From positions 77,724 through 138,213 of the forward strand of contig CANQQE010000007.1 in NCBI GenBank assembly GCA_947625935.1: a stretch of DNA of 60,490 bases, written 5' to 3'. The position numbers and the translations under genes were made by a program. Positions 60,077 to 60,490 of this stretch are shown piece by piece (the stretch's first letter is position 1; each line of letters begins with the position of its first letter). The notes under the pieces were generated by a model, which was not told where the DNA came from, did not search any database, and saw nothing but the letters and a program-made list of their open reading frames with translations. This stretch comes from an uncultured Muribaculaceae bacterium (lineage in GTDB: Bacteria; Bacteroidota; Bacteroidia; Bacteroidales; Muribaculaceae).

Positions 60077-60490
60077 GTATGTGATTTCTCATACAACATG
60101 CTGCACAATAAATCATGTATGCGATTTCTCATACAAGAAGACGGAGCGAAAAGGCAATTATTATCTGTATGCGATTTCTCATATAACATGCTGCGCAATA
60201 AATTATGTATGCGATTTCTCATACTTATCTTGTATGCGATTTCTCATACACATATCCTGCCGAAAAGATTTGTATGCGATTTCTCATACTTATTTTGTAT
60301 GCGATTTCTCATACACATATCCTGCCGGAAAGATTTGTATGCGATTTCTCATACTTATTTTGTATGCGATTTCTCATACTTATTTTGTATGCGATTTCTC
60401 ATACACATATCCCGCCGGAAAGATTTGTATGCGATTTCTCATACTTATTTTGTATGCGATTTCTCATACACATATCCTGCCGGAAAGATT
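60077..60490. repeat. Array of at least 12 palindromic 18-bp repeats (iteron or partition-site candidate)
   Basis: The unit GTATGCGATTTCTCATAC (GTATG-N-GA-NN-TC-N-CATAC) starts at 60077, 60117, 60167, 60207, 60232, 60272, 60297, 60337, 60362, 60387, 60427 and 60452. Copy 1 has T at position 6 and copy 3 ends CATAT; the others are identical. Start-to-start distances from copy 4 on are only 25 or 40 bp. The longer spacers share ACATATCCTGCCGGAAAGAT-like sequence (60250-60271, 60315-60336, 60405-60426, 60470-60490). The array probably continues beyond the window. Iterons of a replication origin, or a centromere-like partition site, are the main options. Confidence 0.9.

Noticed and set aside
59875..60222. 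- strand open frame of about 115 codons across the palindromes
   Set aside because: It is generated by the repeats (recurring MRNRIH and YEKSHT), has no ribosome binding site and covers promoter signals.
60077..60490. CRISPR array
   Set aside because: The repeat is only 18 bp and palindromic, the spacers are 7-22 bp (one longer) and are themselves repeated, and no cas genes are visible. Fixed 25/40-bp periodicity fits protein-binding iterons instead.

Overview
The window looks like part of the genome of a large bacteriophage, or a phage-like plasmid, of a low-to-mid GC Gram-positive host, most likely a Clostridia/Lachnospiraceae-type gut bacterium. The signs are strong AGGAGG ribosome binding sites before almost every gene, consensus TTGACA/TATAAT promoters, tight co-directional packing of small unknown genes, and a phage replication and nucleotide gene set. 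That set includes a D5-type helicase, family B DNA polymerase, SNF2, SF2 and PIF1-like helicases, RarA, two RNase H proteins, MazG-like proteins, ThyX, VRR-NUC and HU. No virion structural, packaging or lysis genes and no integrase are visible, so this is an early/replication/host-takeover region. The phage assignment is an inference.

Layout. 1-17.6 kb: replication core on the + strand (helicase, RNase H, DNA polymerase B, SNF2 helicase, RarA), mixed with small unknown genes, a DUF1848 protein and a protein ending in the signature of the AcrVA2 anti-CRISPR family. 17.65-17.97 kb: non-coding island with a consensus promoter and a tRNA-like sequence. 18-30 kb: a MazG-RNase H fusion, secreted 3D-domain and LysM proteins, a full-length ClpP, and a macro-domain protein next to an ADP-ribosyltransferase-like protein. 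30-38 kb: SLOG/DUF2493 protein, XRE regulator, SF2 helicase, two proteins made of tandem HTH-like modules, a secreted DNase, a small-RNA locus, VRR-NUC and HAD proteins. 38-45 kb: small genes, a guanylate-kinase-like protein, YhaM and a MazG-like protein. 44.9-45.5 kb: a phage-encoded tmRNA with a structured leader. 45.5-55 kb: a second small-RNA locus, a PIF1-like helicase, many unknown proteins, AbrB, ThyX and a double-XRE regulator.

At 55.06-55.27 kb a compact control region holds two perfect DnaA boxes, a terminator, a consensus promoter and nested inverted repeats. It drives a ribbon-helix-helix protein and a 460-residue protein that resembles the N-terminal part of RNA polymerase beta-prime, including the clamp coiled coil that docks sigma, but has no zinc finger or catalytic motif. 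A bidirectional terminator at 57.35 kb ends the + strand block. The remaining genes (two unknown soluble proteins, two membrane proteins, HU) are on the - strand. The window ends inside an array of at least 12 copies of an 18-bp imperfect palindrome spaced 25 or 40 bp apart, which looks like an iteron origin or a partition site.

The parts that stand out are the beta-prime mimic or split subunit, the tmRNA with an unusually short tag together with ClpP, the macro/ADP-ribosyltransferase pair, the modular-repeat proteins, a duplicated structured RNA element (20868-20945 and 38289-38360), several promoter-terminator small-RNA loci and the palindrome array.
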